From Planctomycetota bacterium (lineage in GTDB: Bacteria > Planctomycetota > Phycisphaerae > Phycisphaerales > SM1A02), in NCBI GenBank assembly GCA_021414025.1, contig JAIOPG010000006.1:62001-126000 (forward strand): 64,000 nucleotides of DNA, in the 5' to 3' direction. Shown here in pieces: positions 63,419 through 64,000 of this stretch; the stretch's first letter is position 1; each line of letters starts with the position of its first letter. Below the pieces are notes generated by a model. That model did no database searches, was not told where the DNA came from, and saw only the letters and a list, made by a program, of their open reading frames with translations. Both the position numbers and the translations under genes were made by a program.

Positions 63419-64000
63419 ATGCCCGCACCAACGCAACACATTCTGGTCACGGGTGGCGCGGGATTCATCGGAAGCCACCTGGTGGAGCGGCTGCTGGAGC
63501 GCGGCGGCCACATCACTGTGGTGGACGACCTCTCCACCGGCGACGAGGCCAATCTCGCCGCGGCGCGGAGCCTGGGCGGCGACCGCCTGCGCTTCGTCCG
63601 CGACACGGTGAGCGGCGCCTTCGCGGCGACGGGCTCGCCGCGCTTCGCGGAGATCTACCACCTCGCAGCGGCGGTCGGCGTCCGCCTGATTGTGGATCGC
63701 CCCAGCCGCTCGATCGAGACCAACGTGCTCGAGACCAGCGCCGCCATCCACTGGGCGGTGCGCGATGGAGCCCGGCTGCTGGTCGCCTCCAGCAGCGAGG
63801 TCTACGGCAAGGGCGTGCGCGTGCCCTTCTCCGAGTCCGACGACGTGGTCTTCGGACCCACCACCTCCTCGCGGTGGAGTTACGGCTATTCCAAGGCGCT
63901 GGACGAGTTCCTCACCCTCGCGGCGATCTCCGAGTCGAAATTGAAATCAGTGATCATTCGCTTCTTCAACACCGTCGGGCCGAGGCAGAAGGGCGACTGG
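63419..64000 (+). CDS. NAD-dependent sugar-nucleotide epimerase/dehydratase, partial
   Basis: The first 194 residues of an SDR-family sugar-nucleotide enzyme; the gene runs off the window end. The NAD loop is GGAGFIGSHL (about 12-21), followed by VVDDLSTG, the SSSEVYG catalytic Ser region (about 122-128), the YGYSK Tyr/Lys pair (about 154-158) and FNTVGPRQ. This layout fits UDP-glucose 4-epimerase or UDP-glucuronate decarboxylase/epimerase. It starts 7 nt after the chain-length gene and probably supplies sugar precursors for the exopolysaccharide. Confidence 0.85.
   Translation, partial: MPAPTQHILVTGGAGFIGSHLVERLLERGGHITVVDDLSTGDEANLAAARSLGGDRLRFVRDTVSGAFAATGSPRFAEIYHLAAAVGVRLIVDRPSRSIETNVLETSAAIHWAVRDGARLLVASSSEVYGKGVRVPFSESDDVVFGPTTSSRWSYGYSKALDEFLTLAAISESKLKSVIIRFFNTVGPRQKGDW

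Noticed and set aside
60955-63606. 883-aa open frame on the minus strand opposite the chain-length gene
   Set aside because: It is a GC-driven shadow. The plus-strand gene has recognisable domains and a ribosome binding site, while the minus reading is His/Leu/Gly-rich without motifs.

Overview
The window is high-GC bacterial chromosome, densely coded on both strands. It suggests a Planctomycetota member, most likely of class Phycisphaerae. The grounds are a secreted protein ending in a PAPG-type sorting tail with terminal arginines, an exosortase/EpsI locus, a fused AroD-AroE, archaeal/eukaryal-type ProRS, many lipoproteins, and neighbouring UbiA-like and UbiX genes as in futalosine-menaquinone organisms. 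The taxonomic call is inference. No insertion sequence, prophage, CRISPR array or rRNA was seen, and no stretch above 300 bases lacks a gene.

Layout. 0-7 kb: tuf, rpmG, tRNA-Trp, secE and nusG (without the usual rplK-rpoC genes after it), a lipoprotein, a UbiA prenyltransferase, a CHAD protein and proS. 7-13.5 kb: a PEP-CTERM-like substrate with its terminator, ubiX, metG, two proteins of unknown function and metF. 13.5-17.6 kb: rex, two lipoproteins, an amidase, a Ser/Thr kinase and a dCMP deaminase. 17.6-29.5 kb: argS, an M42 peptidase, a RibBA with altered metal-site residues, a LolA-like lipoprotein, a TPR-metallopeptidase, a PLP dehydratase, DinB, and thiC behind a TPP riboswitch. 29.5-37.1 kb: pepP, phhA, a DUF2470-like protein, aroD-aroE, an MFS transporter, aroC and a DUF493 protein. 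37-51.3 kb: a degenerate PPP-phosphatase/TPR protein, periplasmic Gpx, membrane and secreted proteins, folP, trxA, tRNA-Ala with terminator, a phosphodiesterase, an FHA-GAF-HD-GYP protein, an AI-2E transporter, a PQQ-type dehydrogenase, lipoproteins and a phosphoesterase. 51.4-64 kb: pyrB, then a co-directional exopolysaccharide/exosortase operon (Wza-like exporter, exosortase, EpsI, 1592-aa TPR protein, Wzz/BY-kinase-like protein, sugar epimerase cut by the window end).

The most general signal is regulatory. About fifteen genes, on both strands, have a TANNNT hexamer exactly 6-7 nt before the start codon and no Shine-Dalgarno sequence, which is the signature of leaderless transcripts. Operon-internal genes instead carry GGAG-type ribosome binding sites. 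The same rule points to a 21-codon leader peptide overlapping the start of aroD-aroE. Further points of interest are an EF-Tu with a non-canonical switch I, a polysaccharide co-polymerase whose kinase domain has lost its Walker A lysine, a RibBA with altered metal ligands, and a PPP phosphatase fold with degraded metal motifs.
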